From Bacteroidales bacterium UBA3868 (GTDB lineage: Bacteria > Bacteroidota > Bacteroidia > Bacteroidales > WCHB1-69), in NCBI GenBank assembly GCA_002392325.1, contig DGGS01000130.1, positions 1-6,266 of the forward strand: a DNA stretch of 6,266 nt. Direction: 5' to 3'. Shown piece after piece: positions 4,250 through 6,266 of the stretch. Made by a program: the position numbers and the translations under genes. The number at the start of each line of letters is the position of its first letter. Position 1 is the first letter of the stretch. The notes below the pieces were generated by a model. It searched no databases and had not been told where the DNA came from. It saw only the letters and a list, made by a program, of their open reading frames with translations.

Positions 4250-5467
4250 ATGACAGAACCACGCGATATTAGAATAGAAGACTTCAATTACAACCTGCCC
4301 GAAGAGCGAATCGCCTTCTTCCCGGCAGCGCAACGCGACCACTCCAAACTCTTGGTGTACCGCAACGGCAACATCACCGACAGCCGCTTCGACCACCTGG
4401 CCGACTTCCTGCCCGACAACTGCCTGCTCATCTTCAACAACTCCAAAGTGATACACGCGCGCCTGCTGGTGCACAACCTCACCGGCGCGGCCATCGAGAT
4501 ATTCTGCCTGGAGCCCCTGCGCCCCACCAACGACCCCGCCACCGCCTTCGCCCAAACCGGCGAGGTGGTATGGAAATGCATGGTGGGCAACGCCAAACGA
4601 TGGAAACACCCTTTGCAGATTATCGTACCCATTAACGGCAAAGAGGTGACCGTGACCGCCACCAAAGGCGAAAACATTGAAAGCACCTTCGAGGTGACCT
4701 TCCGCTGGGATGACAACACCGTTTCCTTCGCCGAATGGCTGGAGCACTACGGTAAAATTCCTCTCCCACCCTACATCAAACGCGCCGCCGATGCCAACGA
4801 CGAGCAACGCTACCAGACCGTCTATGCCAAGCACGACGGCTCCGTGGCCGCCCCCACCGCCGGCCTCCACTTCACTCCAGAAGTGTTTGACAGTCTGCAA
4901 GAAAAGGGCATCGACACTGACTTCGTGACGCTCCATGTGGGTGCCGGCACCTTCAAACCCGTCACCAGCGAAACCATCGGTGAGCACTATATGCATGAGG
5001 AGAAAGTCGTCATCACCGAAGCCCTCATCGAGCACCTGCTCCGGAGCCAGGACAAGAAATGCGTGGTGGTGGGTACCACCGTCGCACGCACACTTGAGTC
5101 ATTGTTCATCATGGGCGCAAAGTTGCACCTGATACGCCCCAACCCACTCACCGTCAGCCAATGGGAGATCTACGACGATGCTGACCTGCGAACCGTCACT
5201 GTGGAAGAATCCCTCATCGCCCTCCGGAGGCACTTGCAGGAACAAAACACAGACCTGTTACGCGGCGCTACCAGCTTGATCATCCTGCCCACCTACCAAC
5301 CCAAAATGGCACAAGGCATCATCACCAATTTCCACCAGCCGCAAAGCACGCTCCTGCTGCTCATCTCCGCCTTCGTAGGCAATGAATGGCACAAAATCTA
5401 TGAGCACGCCCTGCAACACGACTACCGTTTCCTCAGCTACGGCGACTCCAATCTGTATCTTCCATAA
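4250..5467 (+). CDS. queA: S-adenosylmethionine:tRNA ribosyltransferase-isomerase
   Basis: QueA transfers and isomerises the ribosyl part of S-adenosylmethionine onto preQ1 in the anticodon wobble position of Asp, Asn, His and Tyr tRNAs, giving epoxyqueuosine (EC 2.4.99.17). All family blocks are present in order: NLPEERIAFFPAAQRDHSKLLV (15-36), FNNSKVIHARL (62-72), GKIPLPPYIKR (168-178), RYQTVYAKHDGSVAAPTAGLHFT (187-209), LHVGAGTFKPV (228-238), MHEEKVVI (248-255), VVVGTTVARTLES (272-284), TNFHQPQSTLLLLISAFVG (359-377) and YRFLSYGDSNLYLP at the end. At 405 residues it is longer than the usual 340-360, with additions around 85-165 as in other Bacteroidota homologues. The ATG at 4250 is the only sensible start. 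Codon use is strongly GC3-rich. It diverges from the tRNA unit and converges on the HHH gene 26 nt away. Confidence 0.97.
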   Translation: MTEPRDIRIEDFNYNLPEERIAFFPAAQRDHSKLLVYRNGNITDSRFDHLADFLPDNCLLIFNNSKVIHARLLVHNLTGAAIEIFCLEPLRPTNDPATAFAQTGEVVWKCMVGNAKRWKHPLQIIVPINGKEVTVTATKGENIESTFEVTFRWDDNTVSFAEWLEHYGKIPLPPYIKRAADANDEQRYQTVYAKHDGSVAAPTAGLHFTPEVFDSLQEKGIDTDFVTLHVGAGTFKPVTSETIGEHYMHEEKVVITEALIEHLLRSQDKKCVVVGTTVARTLESLFIMGAKLHLIRPNPLTVSQWEIYDDADLRTVTVEESLIALRRHLQEQNTDLLRGATSLIILPTYQPKMAQGIITNFHQPQSTLLLLISAFVGNEWHKIYEHALQHDYRFLSYGDSNLYLP

Positions 5468-5493
5468 AACATTCCAAACAAGCGTTTTACTCT

Positions 5494-6183
5494 TCAGAAT
5501 GTGACATAATGTCGCAACTTGTCCATCAGTTCCGGATAGGCATGCGTGATGCGCTGTAACTCGTCAAAAGAGGTAATTTCCCCATTCTTGCTCCGATAAT
5601 TGAGTATCGTTTTCGTCAAATAGGCGTCAAAATAGGGATGCCGTACCATCTCCGCGTATGTGGCAGTGTTGATGTTGATTTTGCGCACCTCATTCGCATG
5701 AAGCACAAAATACTTTTCCAACAAATCTATCGGAATGCCTTGGAGCACATACACTTCCTGCAATTGAGCAAACGAGTAAAAACCACCCAGGCGATCGCGG
5801 TATTCCACCAGCTTCGCCGCCCGCTTGGCCCCAAACATCGGCACTACCGTAATATCCGTGGAGTCGCAACGGTTGATATTGATCCTCACAATCTCATACA
5901 TCGGCTGCTTGCCCGCTTTGCCGTTTTTAGGTATCGTATCCCCATAACCATTCTGCCTTCGGTTTGAAGCGTACAACTGCTGCCGGGCGCGCTCCACAGA
6001 ATCACGCAAGGCCTCTTGTTTCAGATTAAATTCCTCAAATACAGAAGCATACGCCTTCACATCCGTATCCAATGTTGTTTCACCATCATACAGATAGTAA
6101 AAAAGATAACAACTTAGAGTAAAGGCCAATAGCACCAACGATGCCACCCATTCGCCGCTTGTAAAATCGAATTTTGTTTTCAT
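5494..6183 (-). CDS. Membrane-anchored helix-hairpin-helix (ComEA-like) protein
   Basis: 229 residues from the preferred start. Residues about 13-32 form one hydrophobic helix (VASLVLLAFTLSCYLFYYLY) near the N-terminus, then a charged stretch. Two helix-hairpin-helix units follow: ININRCDSTDITVVPMFGAKRAAKLVEYRDRLGGF (about 101-135) and ININTATYAEMVRHPYFDAYLTKTILNYRSKNGEI (about 169-203), each starting with the ININ lead-in typical of ComEA-type repeats. In ComEA this domain binds double-stranded DNA outside the membrane during uptake. A DNA-uptake or envelope DNA-binding role here is inference, since no com genes are nearby. The frame extends to an ATG at 6207, but that lies upstream of a promoter element (6188-6195), so the ATG at 6183 is chosen. 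The first HHH loop, VPMFGAKRAAKL, fits the family's GIGxxxAxxI with changes. Confidence 0.88.
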   Translation of the reverse strand: MKTKFDFTSGEWVASLVLLAFTLSCYLFYYLYDGETTLDTDVKAYASVFEEFNLKQEALRDSVERARQQLYASNRRQNGYGDTIPKNGKAGKQPMYEIVRININRCDSTDITVVPMFGAKRAAKLVEYRDRLGGFYSFAQLQEVYVLQGIPIDLLEKYFVLHANEVRKININTATYAEMVRHPYFDAYLTKTILNYRSKNGEITSFDELQRITHAYPELMDKLRHYVTF

Positions 6184-6187
6184 GCGG

Positions 6188-6195
6188 CAAAAATA
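6188..6195 (-). promoter_or_regulatory. -7 element of the HHH gene promoter
   Basis: The minus strand has TATTTTTG, a perfect TAnnTTTG, followed by only CCGC before the ATG at 6183. No TTTG appears at the -33 distance; that region is pure A/T and overlaps an inverted repeat. The position sets the start codon choice and predicts a leaderless mRNA. Confidence 0.5.
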
Positions 6196-6201
6196 TAAAT
6201 A

Positions 6202-6230
6202 TTTCAATAAAAATTTAAATTTTATTGAAA
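6202..6230. repeat. Perfect 11-bp inverted repeat upstream of the HHH gene
   Basis: TTTCAATAAAA (6202-6212) is mirrored by TTTTATTGAAA (6220-6230) around a 7-nt A/T spacer. A third copy of the half-site core, AAATTTTATTGA, recurs in direct orientation at 6244-6255 (compare 6217-6228). It covers the -33 region of the HHH gene, so it could be an operator or an UP-like element. It lacks the GC-rich stem of a terminator. Confidence 0.6.
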
Positions 6231-6266
6231 CTTTTTTAAGAAAAAATTTTATTGAGAAAACTATCG

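Noticed and set aside
4160..5035. 291-codon minus-strand open frame opposite queA
   Set aside because: Shadow of a strongly GC3-biased gene; it also runs through tRNA-Pro, and its V/G/E/H-rich text matches no protein fold I recognise.
5465..5502. Bidirectional terminator between queA and the HHH gene (taaaac/gtttta, acattc/gaatgt)
   Set aside because: Stems of 6 bp with 13-22 nt loops and no T-run; too weak to call.

Overview
The window looks like chromosomal DNA of a Bacteroidota bacterium, probably of the order Bacteroidales. The evidence is a Bacteroides-type topoisomerase III tail, a PorT-like outer-membrane barrel, an AAA/DUF4143 ATPase, a queA of the long Bacteroidota form, and several upstream regions carrying the phylum's TAnnTTTG promoter element (once with TTTG 19 nt upstream). 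Assignment below order level is not possible from the sequence.

Layout. Bases 1-398 (+) hold the 3' end of topB. It meets, tail to tail with a 4-nt overlap, a minus-strand cluster that reads from right to left: outer-membrane beta-barrel protein (1588-2202), ECF sigma factor (972-1532), and a single-pass membrane protein that is a likely anti-sigma partner (395-979). Sigma and partner overlap by 8 nt and are probably translationally coupled. Next is a 28-codon GC3-rich coding remnant (2334-2420) directly behind the stop of a complete minus-strand AAA_14/DUF4143 ATPase (2423-3682), which has a near-ideal promoter. The gene-free stretch 3683-3998 holds that promoter, a short heptanucleotide array and a strong hairpin terminator. 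A two-tRNA unit follows on the minus strand: tRNA-Pro(TGG), then tRNA-Arg(TCT). It diverges from queA (4250-5467, +), a queuosine biosynthesis gene. queA converges on a membrane-anchored helix-hairpin-helix protein (5494-6183, -). The window ends in an AT-rich intergenic region with inverted and direct repeats.

The most unusual thing is inside the putative anti-sigma gene. About 300 bp of it (494-794) is an unbroken degenerate tandem array of 7-base units. Because 7 is not a multiple of 3, three units make one 21-bp period, and the protein carries a matching 7-residue repeat, QQPxxNS. A perfect array of the unit CCAACAG would encode exactly PTANSQQ. The periplasmic linker of a likely signalling protein thus appears to have been built from an intergenic-style heptanucleotide repeat. 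A second heptamer array lies in the intergenic region at 3823-3857, and a short one lies at the sigma/anti-sigma junction. Other points worth checking are the near-identical, inverted start regions of the tRNA and queA promoters, and promoter elements so close to the queA and HHH start codons that their mRNAs may be leaderless.
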